From the NCBI RefSeq assembly GCF_023638035.1, contig NZ_JAKRVX010000005.1:1-64000 (forward strand): a stretch of 64,000 nt of DNA. Reading direction: 5' to 3'. Positions 17,456 through 24,976 of this stretch are shown here, piece after piece (the stretch's first letter is position 1; every line of letters begins with the position of its first letter). The DNA comes from Natronocalculus amylovorans. Lineage in GTDB: Archaea; Halobacteriota; Halobacteria; Halobacteriales; Haloferacaceae. A program made the position numbers and the translations under genes. The notes under the pieces were generated by a model, which worked only from the letters and a program-made list of their open reading frames with translations, made no database searches and had not been told where the DNA came from.

Positions 17456-17917
17456 ATGTCCGATCGATCTGGGCCGATCGAACTTAGTGTCCTCATTTGT
17501 GGGTTCTTCGTTCCGTGGCTCGTGCTACAGAACGCACCAGGAGATGTCACTGCAGTCATGGCATGGGGGCTGGTCAACACAAATCCCTTCTCTGTATTTG
17601 ATCTGAATGCGTATCTAAATGCAACGCAAGGGTTTGACTCGCTCCCACGAGCGTTACAGCTGTGGCCGATCGGTGCCGGATTCTATGTCGGCGCGATCGT
17701 GAGTGCTGCAAGCGGTGTCTTCCTCAAGCGTGAAGATCCCCGAGTAACCGGCAGTCTGCTTGTCCTTGCGACAATCGCTTCGCTGTGGCTGTGGTCTCGA
17801 TTCGCATTCCAGACGATGATGAGTGCGATCCCGGTTGCACCGATCGTCTTTTTGTTTATTCTGTGGTGGTTCTACTGGCCAGTGCTTAAAAATGGCATGC
17901 CAGCCAGTCAGCCCTGA
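17456..17917 (+). CDS. Small four-helix membrane protein (TIGR04206-like)
   Basis: 153 residues with four hydrophobic segments (LSVLICGFFVPWLVL, ALQLWPIGAGFYVGAIVSAA, TGSLLVLATIASLWLW, then VAPIVFLFILWWFYWPV). The size, segment order and NTNPFSVFDLNAYL loop fit the haloarchaeal family TIGR04206; I am moderately sure. Function is unknown. It follows the DRG gene by 30 bp on the same strand and may be co-transcribed with it. Confidence 0.75.
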   Translation: MSDRSGPIELSVLICGFFVPWLVLQNAPGDVTAVMAWGLVNTNPFSVFDLNAYLNATQGFDSLPRALQLWPIGAGFYVGAIVSAASGVFLKREDPRVTGSLLVLATIASLWLWSRFAFQTMMSAIPVAPIVFLFILWWFYWPVLKNGMPASQP

Positions 17918-17976
17918 CATATAAAACCCCCAAATGCAGGGGGAACAAACCATGACATATGCAGAAAACGGGAATC

Positions 17977-18025
17977 AGGGCGGGTTTATACGGGGTTCTC
18001 ACCCGTTTGTCTATCTGTAGGAGGA
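17977..18025 (+). promoter_or_regulatory. TATA-like box and Shine-Dalgarno site of the first doxX-type gene
   Basis: A TTTATA element at 17985-17990 sits about 45 bases before the ATG, and AGGAGGA at 18019-18025 lies 7 bases before it. This would give a short leader of about 15-20 nt with a strong ribosome-binding site, unusual in a group where most mRNAs are leaderless. The paralogue at 35405 has the same layout. Confidence 0.5.
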
Positions 18026-18032
18026 ACTCCCA

Positions 18033-18596
18033 ATGTCCACGAAAGCTACCAACAAGTTCGAAAGCAGCCTCGCTGGAATTACCCTCGAAGGCGAGCCCCA
18101 CTCGCTCTCAGCCTGGTTCGTTGTCACCCTCCGCCTCGTCATGGGTGGGATGATCCTCTTCGCTGGCCTCGATAAGTTCGCGTTCGTCAGCGGAGAAGCA
18201 TTCAACGCAAGTGGCTATCTCGCAAACGTCGATCCAGCCAGCCCGGTCAGCGGCCTCTTCGGTGCCATGGCTGCAAGCCCGGTGCTCATGGAGTTGATTA
18301 ACGTCATCGTCCCAGTTACCCAAGTCCTCATCGGCGTTGCACTCATCTTCGGCGGCTTCGTCAGACTCGCTGCCCTCGGTGGTGCCATGCAAATGTCGAT
18401 GTTCTACCTCGGCGGCTGGGAAGGTGACATACTCGCAGCCTTTGACTCCACCCTCATCTACGCGATCGTCTTCCTCGCGATCGGCGCGTTCGCCGCAGGC
18501 CGAATCCTCGGCGCGGACAAATACATCGAACAGGTCGAAATCGGCGGCGAACCACTCATCGAGAAGTACCCGCGTGCACGGTACTTCCTCGGGTGA
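18033..18596 (+). CDS. DoxX-family membrane protein (copy 1)
   Basis: 187 residues. A soluble N-terminus (KATNKFESSLAGITLEGEPH) is followed by four membrane segments: FVVTLRLVMGGMILFAGLDK, VIVPVTQVLIGVALIFGGFV, LGGAMQMSMFYLGGW and LIYAIVFLAIGAFAAG. The RLxxGxxxxxxGxxKF motif is the DoxX/DoxD signature. DoxX proteins occur with thiosulfate:quinone oxidoreductases or oxidative-stress functions; the role here is unknown. A close paralogue (about 188 aa, same order and many identical stretches) is at 35405. It is read from its own promoter with a good ribosome-binding site. Confidence 0.88.
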   Translation: MSTKATNKFESSLAGITLEGEPHSLSAWFVVTLRLVMGGMILFAGLDKFAFVSGEAFNASGYLANVDPASPVSGLFGAMAASPVLMELINVIVPVTQVLIGVALIFGGFVRLAALGGAMQMSMFYLGGWEGDILAAFDSTLIYAIVFLAIGAFAAGRILGADKYIEQVEIGGEPLIEKYPRARYFLG

Positions 18597-18644
18597 ACGG
18601 ACGCGAACTTTTTGAAGGCTGTTCGTATCAAGAGTACGAGCCAG

Positions 18645-20387
18645 TCACTCCGTTTTAATTTCAAATTGAGCACCGCCAGAGGAACTGGTTGTGGCTGTAA
18701 CCGCCCACCCATGTGCGGTCACGAAATCTTGGACGATCGACAGCCCAAGACCGGTTCCGGACTGGTTAGTGCTGTACCCATACTCAAACAACTCTTCTTG
18801 GGAATCTGATGGAAGCCCATCGCCATCATCTGCAATATAGAATCCGATCGGCTCGGCGGACAAATTACTCACAAGCGTGCCAACGGTGACCGTCACCGGG
18901 CCGTCATTGTGATCGGTTACATTCCGAAACAGATTCTCGAAGATGTGTTGAAGAATGTCCGGGTTGGCGTCAATCATGTACGGGCCGGAAATCTCGATTG
19001 AAAGCGTTGCATCCGGTGTATCCGTGACCTCCCATGCAAGTTGGGCATGCGTCCGTAGGTCAACGCGTGCGAGTTCGGATTCAGCAATGGTTTCGCCAGC
19101 TTTTGTCAGCGTCAAGAGCCGATCGATTATCGTTCCCATCCGATTGTGGGCATCTTCAATCGTTGTGATATGGTTCAGATCACTCGTCTCTGCGAGCAGT
19201 TGTGTATATCCGCTTGCGATCGTTAACGGGTTTCGAAGATCGTGAGAGACAACGCCAGCAAAGCGCTCAAGCCGCTCATTCTGACGTCTGAGTGTCTGCT
19301 CGCGTTGTTTTAGTTGTGTCACGTTTTGCAGCACGATCAACGCTCCAACTGTTGCTCCTCGATTGTTCTCAATCGATGAACGGCGGAGATGAAAATATGC
19401 GGTCCCACCAGCAGTCTCTAGGGTGAGTTCTGCGCTGGTATCGGACTGTCGAACGTGTTCAATAAGGGAATCAAACGGTGTAAAAAACGTCTTGATCGAC
19501 ATCTGTTTTTGTTCACGCCCAAGAGAATCTGATTCGATACCAACAAGCGAACGCGCCGCAGGATTGCTATCGACGATATTGTCATCGGTATCAATGATAA
19601 CGATCGGATCTGACATTGAGCGAATCGCCTGCTTACGGCCGATCGATCCAAGATCAAGGAGCCGGTACCGAAACACCGTCACTCCAAACGCAATTGCAGT
19701 AATACCCAACCCAATGTCTGTAAAATACTGGCCGATCGGGAGGAGCTGCAGCGCAATCAGGGATGCAAGTGCGATCGGCATTAAAAAAGCGATCGAGAGT
19801 GTGATTGTATGACCGAAATTGATAATTCTTCGATTTTGGTACAGATACCGTGTGAGAATAGCGGCTGCGATAACCTGGGCAAGAACTCCATACAGTGCTA
19901 ATAGCTGAAAGATCAGGGTCACTTCTCGCTCAAGAATGAGATACTCAACCGACGTTATCCCGAAGACCGTGACGGTTCCTAAGGTGGTGACGTCGTGAAC
20001 AGTGTAGAGAGCTGTTGGAGAAGCAAGGACGAGCGCAGTTGTGGCTGCAATCTGTATCCCAGCAAGTGAGACAGTCCATCTGTTGACCCACTGGTTGTTC
20101 CCAGAGTATATCAGCGCAAACCAAAGCAGCGTGTACAGCATCATCCAAATAAAGAATCCGTTCGAGAGATTGACGAGCAAAAGCTTTGTGTCTACATCTG
20201 AGACCAGCTGTTCGTAGAAAAGCACCGACTGAAATGCACAGATCGCAAACATGTATGCGCCAAACGAGAGGAGGATCCGTGTCTGTCGTTCACGGTAGTA
20301 TCGCCGCAGCGCATACCCCCCGAGACAGAGCGTACAGAGAATAACAAAAAGTGTCACCCACAGCTTCAGTGGGGTCTGAGAGATCAT
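18645..20387 (-). CDS. Sensor histidine kinase with 7TM-type N-terminus and PAS domain
   Basis: 580 residues. Seven hydrophobic segments fill the first 225 residues (histidine-kinase N-terminal 7TM region), then a PAS domain (about 250-365; DPIVIIDTDDNIVDSNPAA), a short linker with QREQTLRRQNERLERF, the H box VVSHDLRNPLTIASGY with the phospho-acceptor His, and a HATPase domain with N box (IFENLFRNVTDHND), G1 (YIADDGDGLP) and G2 (STNQSGTGLGLSIVQDFV). No response regulator is adjacent, which is common in haloarchaea. The signal may be a membrane-associated or hydrophobic cue. A second kinase of the same type lies at 24977. Confidence 0.92.
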   Translation of the reverse strand: MISQTPLKLWVTLFVILCTLCLGGYALRRYYRERQTRILLSFGAYMFAICAFQSVLFYEQLVSDVDTKLLLVNLSNGFFIWMMLYTLLWFALIYSGNNQWVNRWTVSLAGIQIAATTALVLASPTALYTVHDVTTLGTVTVFGITSVEYLILEREVTLIFQLLALYGVLAQVIAAAILTRYLYQNRRIINFGHTITLSIAFLMPIALASLIALQLLPIGQYFTDIGLGITAIAFGVTVFRYRLLDLGSIGRKQAIRSMSDPIVIIDTDDNIVDSNPAARSLVGIESDSLGREQKQMSIKTFFTPFDSLIEHVRQSDTSAELTLETAGGTAYFHLRRSSIENNRGATVGALIVLQNVTQLKQREQTLRRQNERLERFAGVVSHDLRNPLTIASGYTQLLAETSDLNHITTIEDAHNRMGTIIDRLLTLTKAGETIAESELARVDLRTHAQLAWEVTDTPDATLSIEISGPYMIDANPDILQHIFENLFRNVTDHNDGPVTVTVGTLVSNLSAEPIGFYIADDGDGLPSDSQEELFEYGYSTNQSGTGLGLSIVQDFVTAHGWAVTATTSSSGGAQFEIKTE

Positions 20388-20466
20388 CTGATACAGTCAC
20401 CACACAATCGGTGAATAAAATTATTGGTATTGCGCTGATTTCCGCTTGCTCTCACCGGTGTGATCG

Positions 20467-21909
20467 CTAGTCGTCATCGGCTGCAGTATCCGGCCGGTAT
20501 CCACGACTGATTGCTTTCCACTTGCCCGATCGGAATCGCCAGTAATTAATCGCGGCTGGCACACTTGTTTCAGCAACAAATGCGATGTAGAGCCCCCACA
20601 GTCCGATCGGGGTGAATGCGCCGATCGCTGCGAACACAATTGAGAGCCCCATTCCAAGCCCTTGGCTGACAAACGGAACGACCGTATCACCGCTTGCGTC
20701 AAGTGGCCCTGCTGCACCACTCGAGACACCCTGTAAAATCACCGCAATACAGGCAGCATACACCAATGTGACTGCGATCGGAATCTCTGGTGCGGTTGGG
20801 CTATCAACAAAGAGCCTGACAATCTGTTCTGCAAAGATTGCAATGAGAATTGCGGAGACGATGTAGGTAGAAACGGAAAATCGGATGATATCTCGGCCGT
20901 ATGCCTCTGCTGTCTGTTCGTCGCTTTGGCCCAAACTCTGTCCAACGAGGCTTGAGGATGCAAGGCCGAATCCCCATCCAGGGGTGTTCATGATCCCCCA
21001 GATCCGGCGGGCGATCACAAATGCAGCCACGACATCTTGGCCAAAGACATCCAGAATGCGAAGCATTGGGAACTCCGCAACAGTCCAGACAAGATTGCGG
21101 CCCATGACCGGTAGTCCGATCGAGATGAGATCGCGGATAGTCTCCATATCAACGTATGCGCCGAACGGATCGATCTGTACCGGAAATTCGCCAATCCCAA
21201 TGAGTCGCCCTCGTGAGAGTCCGATCGCAAATGCAGCCGTTACCAAGAGGTTCGACAGCACGGTCCCCATGGCTGCCCCCACAACCCCAAGTCCAAGCCC
21301 AAAGATGAGAACCGCATTGATCACAATGTTGGCGATCGCCCCACCAGCACGGATCAACATCGCAATATAGGAGTCATCGGCGCCGACCAACACCCGACTT
21401 CCAACAAGGTTGAGTCCTGCAAGCGGGACTGCAAGCCCAACGACTTGGAGATACGCCGCGCCAAGATCGATCGCCTCCGCATTCGAACTCAACAGCGAGA
21501 TCAGTTCATGTGGAATGGTCCAAAAGACAACGACAACAGGGAGACTGATGATGATCACAAGGAGCGTACTCGATCGAACCGCAACGCCAAGCGACTCGTG
21601 TGCATCAGCGCCATATCGCTGTGAAACGAGTGCGATCGTTCCACCAGCAATACCGCCACCGATCGAAAATGCGAGCCCCCAGAACGGACCGGCAAATCCG
21701 ACGCCTGCGATTGCCGCAGAGCCGACTGCAACGCCAACCATTGCGACATCGACCGCATTCTTTGACATCCGGGCAATGCCAGTAACGACACGCGGCCAGG
21801 CAAGCTCCGTTGTACGCTTTGCTCTGTGTGGGTCGATCAGCCCAAGCCGGCCAAGCGCAAGCCCAATATAGAGAATAACCAGCCGAACAGGATTGGGGAC
21901 CCGAGACAC
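20467..21909 (-). CDS. MATE-family multidrug/Na+ antiporter
   Basis: 480 residues with twelve membrane segments arranged as two similar halves (about 45-240 and 260-460), the MATE (NorM/DinF) fold. Recognisable pieces include NAVDVAMVGVAVGSAAIAGVGFA, here in TM1-2, and GGGIAGGTIALVSQRYGA. MATE transporters export organic cations or drugs in exchange for Na+ or H+. It lies 80 bp upstream of the kinase gene on the same strand and may be co-transcribed with it. The gene is dense in CGATCG (11 counted by eye), as expected for native DNA. Confidence 0.9.
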   Translation of the reverse strand: MSRVPNPVRLVILYIGLALGRLGLIDPHRAKRTTELAWPRVVTGIARMSKNAVDVAMVGVAVGSAAIAGVGFAGPFWGLAFSIGGGIAGGTIALVSQRYGADAHESLGVAVRSSTLLVIIISLPVVVVFWTIPHELISLLSSNAEAIDLGAAYLQVVGLAVPLAGLNLVGSRVLVGADDSYIAMLIRAGGAIANIVINAVLIFGLGLGVVGAAMGTVLSNLLVTAAFAIGLSRGRLIGIGEFPVQIDPFGAYVDMETIRDLISIGLPVMGRNLVWTVAEFPMLRILDVFGQDVVAAFVIARRIWGIMNTPGWGFGLASSSLVGQSLGQSDEQTAEAYGRDIIRFSVSTYIVSAILIAIFAEQIVRLFVDSPTAPEIPIAVTLVYAACIAVILQGVSSGAAGPLDASGDTVVPFVSQGLGMGLSIVFAAIGAFTPIGLWGLYIAFVAETSVPAAINYWRFRSGKWKAISRGYRPDTAADDD

Positions 21910-22038
21910 TTCCGTGTTGTTTGTGGGCGACGTTTAAGGGCGTTCGTCAGGGGGCATCGATCGCCGGTTTGCATGCGTTGCGTTGACAGGAACCGAAGGC
22001 CGAAAACCTATGTCAGACGATCGAGTGAATACGACTAG

Positions 22039-23265
22039 ATGCCCTCCTTCGATCGACGCACATTGTTGAAAACCGGTGGTGCTGTCAGTTTTGGTATTGG
22101 TATGTCAGGGTGTCTCGATCGCTTCGGTGACGATCGACATCGAAACACTGAGCCAGCCGATCGGCGCGTCACCCCGGATGAGAATCCAACTGACTGGCCC
22201 CGACCAACACGATCGCCAGCGAACAATCTTGTCTCTCCGGCTGCAACGCCGCCAAAAACGGAACCAACTGTCGAGTGGCAGGTGGACACACCAACAACCT
22301 GCGATCGGCTGGTGATTGTTGATAAGACAATCGTTGCAAGTACAGCCGAATCAGTCCATGCCGTTTCGCTCACAGACGGGACCGAGCAGTGGCGTGTTGA
22401 TGAGGGAGGGCGAGTTGTGAATGCGATCGCGGGGCGATGTTACGTGATTCGGGCGGAGACAGTTGTCGCCCTCACTGTGGAGACGGGAGAGACAATCTGG
22501 GAGCACGAATTCGATCGGTGGGCAATCGATCTGATAGAGCTAGATGGAACCGTATACGTCACGACGGATGAGGGACTGTTTGGACTCCACGCAGACAGCG
22601 GTGAGAAGCGGTGGCATGTAGATAGTGATGGACGCGAGGGCTTTCTTGCGGTTAGTGATGGGGATCTGCAGTGGGCGAACGATCGACAGTACACTATTTT
22701 TGCTGTGGATGGAGCACACGAACCAACGATCGACCAGCAGTATTCGCTTTCGACGGAGACGAGCACCATTCGCCCAAACGCACCAACAGTTGTGGACGGG
22801 ACGATCGCGATCGGTGGTGCGGATATAAATTTTGGTGCTGAGACTCCAGTTCGTGTGATCGATCGAGATGTCGTCTACAGCCGGGTCTTTGAGCCATACA
22901 TGCTCACACCGGCAATTGTGGATGATCGAATTCTTATTGCAGGCTATGACAATCGATCGGGTGCGATGGAGACCAGTACCGTTGCGGCGTGTAGCCACGA
23001 TCTTGATGAACGTCTCTGGGAGACAACAGTTGATGAACCGATCGGGGCACCAGCAGTTGCAGATGGCGTGATCTATACTGGCGGTGGCTATCCAGCGCAG
23101 TCCGGCGATCGGCGTGGGAAGCTGTATGCGCTGACCGTGGATACTGGTGAGGTGTTGTGGGAGATTGAGACTGCAGGCGCGAATGCCGGCCATCCGTTGG
23201 CATTGGTTGGTGAGTCGATCGTGGTTGGATCACACGACGGCATTTCGATGTTGTCTCCAGCGTAG
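22039..23265 (+). CDS. Tat-exported lipoprotein with PQQ-like beta-propeller
   Basis: 408 residues. The start MPSFDRRTLLKTGG has a twin-arginine motif (DRRTLLK), and a lipobox with Cys follows (GMSGCLDRF), so it should be Tat-exported and lipid-anchored outside the membrane. The rest is made of repeats such as VHAVSLTDGTEQW, VVALTVETGETIWEHE, LFGLHADSGEKRW and LYALTVDTGEVLWEIE, the tryptophan-docking blades of PQQ/BamB-like eight-bladed propellers. No PQQ dehydrogenase catalytic residues are evident; a scaffolding or binding role is likely. It contains 17 CGATCG sites, the densest gene counted in the window. Confidence 0.88.
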   Translation: MPSFDRRTLLKTGGAVSFGIGMSGCLDRFGDDRHRNTEPADRRVTPDENPTDWPRPTRSPANNLVSPAATPPKTEPTVEWQVDTPTTCDRLVIVDKTIVASTAESVHAVSLTDGTEQWRVDEGGRVVNAIAGRCYVIRAETVVALTVETGETIWEHEFDRWAIDLIELDGTVYVTTDEGLFGLHADSGEKRWHVDSDGREGFLAVSDGDLQWANDRQYTIFAVDGAHEPTIDQQYSLSTETSTIRPNAPTVVDGTIAIGGADINFGAETPVRVIDRDVVYSRVFEPYMLTPAIVDDRILIAGYDNRSGAMETSTVAACSHDLDERLWETTVDEPIGAPAVADGVIYTGGGYPAQSGDRRGKLYALTVDTGEVLWEIETAGANAGHPLALVGESIVVGSHDGISMLSPA

Positions 23266-23398
23266 TCGATCCCCGATCTCTTACAGGCCAATCAATTTCG
23301 TGGATGGCGAGCCAGTATATTGAATAAGCACCAAACGATTAGTCTCATGTATATAATATGACCAGTAGCCTTTTGTGGACTGGTGGGCAACTTTGTCT

Positions 23399-23551
23399 AT
23401 GAGCCTCACTTCGGATGACTTCGAAGAGTTTGTTTCTTCAGATCCCGACGATGACGAAACGATCCCGCTCGGTCAGGCACTATCCGAGCTGGGCCTCGAC
23501 GTAGAGATTGACTCCGTTGAAGCCGTTCGTGATGTCCGCGAACGGATATGA
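23399..23551 (+). CDS. Antitoxin partner of the PIN toxin (50 aa)
   Basis: An acidic 50-residue protein (MSLTSDDFEEFVSSDPDDDE, then LGQALSELGLDVEID and AVRDVRERI). It precedes the PIN-domain gene with an ATGA overlap (23548-23551), the usual arrangement of VapB-VapC-like pairs. I recognise no RHH or AbrB DNA-binding motif, so it may act only by binding the toxin. The acidity fits a labile antitoxin. Only its context and compactness support the call. Confidence 0.65.
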   Translation: MSLTSDDFEEFVSSDPDDDETIPLGQALSELGLDVEIDSVEAVRDVRERI

Positions 23552-23940
23552 GTGTTCTTTTTGATACCAACGTCCTCGTCGCGGCACTGACTCTGGACAC
23601 CGATCGGTCCGAAACAGCTATTGAACTGCTTGATCAAACCGACGAGCCGCTTGTATCGGTTCTCAGCTTAATGGAGTTGCGAAGCGTGCTGAGCAAAAAG
23701 AAGCGATTCGAACGGAATCGTATTGATTCCATTGAGCACCGTATCACTTCCCGGATGACTGTGACGTTTCCTGACGCTTCAGACATGATGGCAGCGAACC
23801 GCCTACAGTCAGAGACCCTGCTGTATCCGATGGATGCAATGATTCTTTCGGCAGCCGATGCTGCCGATGCCACACTCGCTTCGTTTGATGCTGAATTACT
23901 AGAGCAAGGGGCAAAATCACCGAAACAACTGTTAGATTGA
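23548..23940 (+). CDS. PIN-domain ribonuclease toxin (VapC type)
   Basis: 130 residues with the PIN-domain acidic residues: Asp in SVLFDTNVLVAALTL (residue 6), Glu in SLMELRSVLSKKK (about 43) and Asp in LLYPMDAMILSAADAADATL (about 95), plus a last acidic position near SFDAELL. VapC-type PIN proteins are Mg2+-dependent RNases, often cutting tRNA or rRNA. The start overlaps the antitoxin stop by 4 bp, so the pair is translationally coupled. It lies in native sequence between host genes, with no transposon end adjacent. Confidence 0.88.
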   Translation: MSVLFDTNVLVAALTLDTDRSETAIELLDQTDEPLVSVLSLMELRSVLSKKKRFERNRIDSIEHRITSRMTVTFPDASDMMAANRLQSETLLYPMDAMILSAADAADATLASFDAELLEQGAKSPKQLLD

Positions 23941-24011
23941 GTCATTTGATTCCGGCGATCGGTTGGGTGTGTCAATACGTTTTTGCGGTGGGGAACCAAT
24001 AGATAGAACGC

Positions 24012-24803
24012 ATGACTGGAATTCTTGATCACACGATGATTCGCGTCTCGGACCTTGAGGAATCCCTTGAGTGGTATGAGACCAACCTGCAGTACGAAGA
24101 GAAAGATCGGTATGAGGGCGATGGCTTCACGATCGTCTACATGGGGCCGGAGAATATGCACGAAGAGGGTGCGTACCTCGAACTCACCCACAACGAGGGT
24201 GGCGACGAACTCGAAGTCGGCGACGCGTGGGGCCACATTGCGGTTCGCGTGCCCGAAGATGAGCTACAGTCATCGTACGATGAGCTGATGGACAACGGTG
24301 TCGACGATTATCGTGATCCGGAATCCTGTGGCAACCGCTATGCGTTTGTCAAAGATCCGGATGGCCACGAGATCGAGATTGTCAAACGCGACTTTGGCGA
24401 GAAATGGAGTATCGACCACACCATGATCCGCGTCGAAGATGCCGATGAGGCGCTTGGATACTGGGTCCGAAAGTTCGACTACGTAGACGTTGGTCGCTGG
24501 GAAGCAGACTCCTTTGCAAACTTCTTCCTTGAGCCCGAAGACGCATCGAAAGAGGCAATGAGTCTTGAACTCACCTACAACTACGACGGCCGTGAGTACA
24601 CGCTCGGCGATGCATGGGGCCATCTCTGTATCCGTGTTGACGATCTCCAAGAAGACTGGGAGAACCTCATGCTCAGAGAAGCACCGGAGTACCGAGATCC
24701 GGAATCCTGTGACAATATGTACGCCTTCACGAAGGATCCAGACGGACACGAGATTGAACTGATCGAGCGAGACCCAGACGCTGAGTCGCTCTTCCCGTTC
24801 TGA
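24012..24803 (+). CDS. Tandem VOC-superfamily enzyme (glyoxalase I-like)
   Basis: 263 residues made of two similar VOC modules: residues about 1-130 (ILDHTMIRVSDLEESLEWYE) and about 135-255 (SIDHTMIRVEDADEALGYWV). Each ends with a KDPDGHEIE motif carrying a metal-ligand Glu, and each has an internal His/Glu pair (AYLELTHNEGG, SLELTYNYDG). The layout matches the lactoylglutathione lyase family. Haloarchaea lack ordinary glutathione metabolism, so the thiol cofactor is open (gamma-glutamylcysteine would be a candidate). A methylglyoxal synthase is encoded at 50524. A solo transposon hairpin lies 12 bp downstream. Confidence 0.87.
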   Translation: MTGILDHTMIRVSDLEESLEWYETNLQYEEKDRYEGDGFTIVYMGPENMHEEGAYLELTHNEGGDELEVGDAWGHIAVRVPEDELQSSYDELMDNGVDDYRDPESCGNRYAFVKDPDGHEIEIVKRDFGEKWSIDHTMIRVEDADEALGYWVRKFDYVDVGRWEADSFANFFLEPEDASKEAMSLELTYNYDGREYTLGDAWGHLCIRVDDLQEDWENLMLREAPEYRDPESCDNMYAFTKDPDGHEIELIERDPDAESLFPF

Positions 24804-24814
24804 TCTTCGATCAT

Positions 24815-24858
24815 TGACATCCTCCTGCGCCTTTAGGCGCAGGTATTCTCCTTGATTC
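24815..24858 (-). mobile_element. Solo transposon-end hairpin (about 44 bp)
   Basis: On the minus strand a left end (CAAGGAGAATACC) runs into a 7-bp stem hairpin (24825-24842) and straight out into a right end (GGAGGATGTCAA). Unlike full elements, only one hairpin serves both ends. It sits 12 bp after the VOC gene and may act as a terminator. Confidence 0.6.
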
Positions 24859-24976
24859 TGTATAAACACGATCGGAGAAATATAACGCTGTTTGCTTCGA
24901 GAAATTAATTCGCGAGGTATAATATCGAATAATATATCTGTATATTTGACAAACTAGCCGTTAAATAGACTCATAA

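Noticed and set aside
23399-23940. A defence island around the PIN toxin pair
   Set aside because: No other defence gene is adjacent; the neighbours are a propeller lipoprotein and a VOC enzyme, so it looks like a lone toxin-antitoxin pair.
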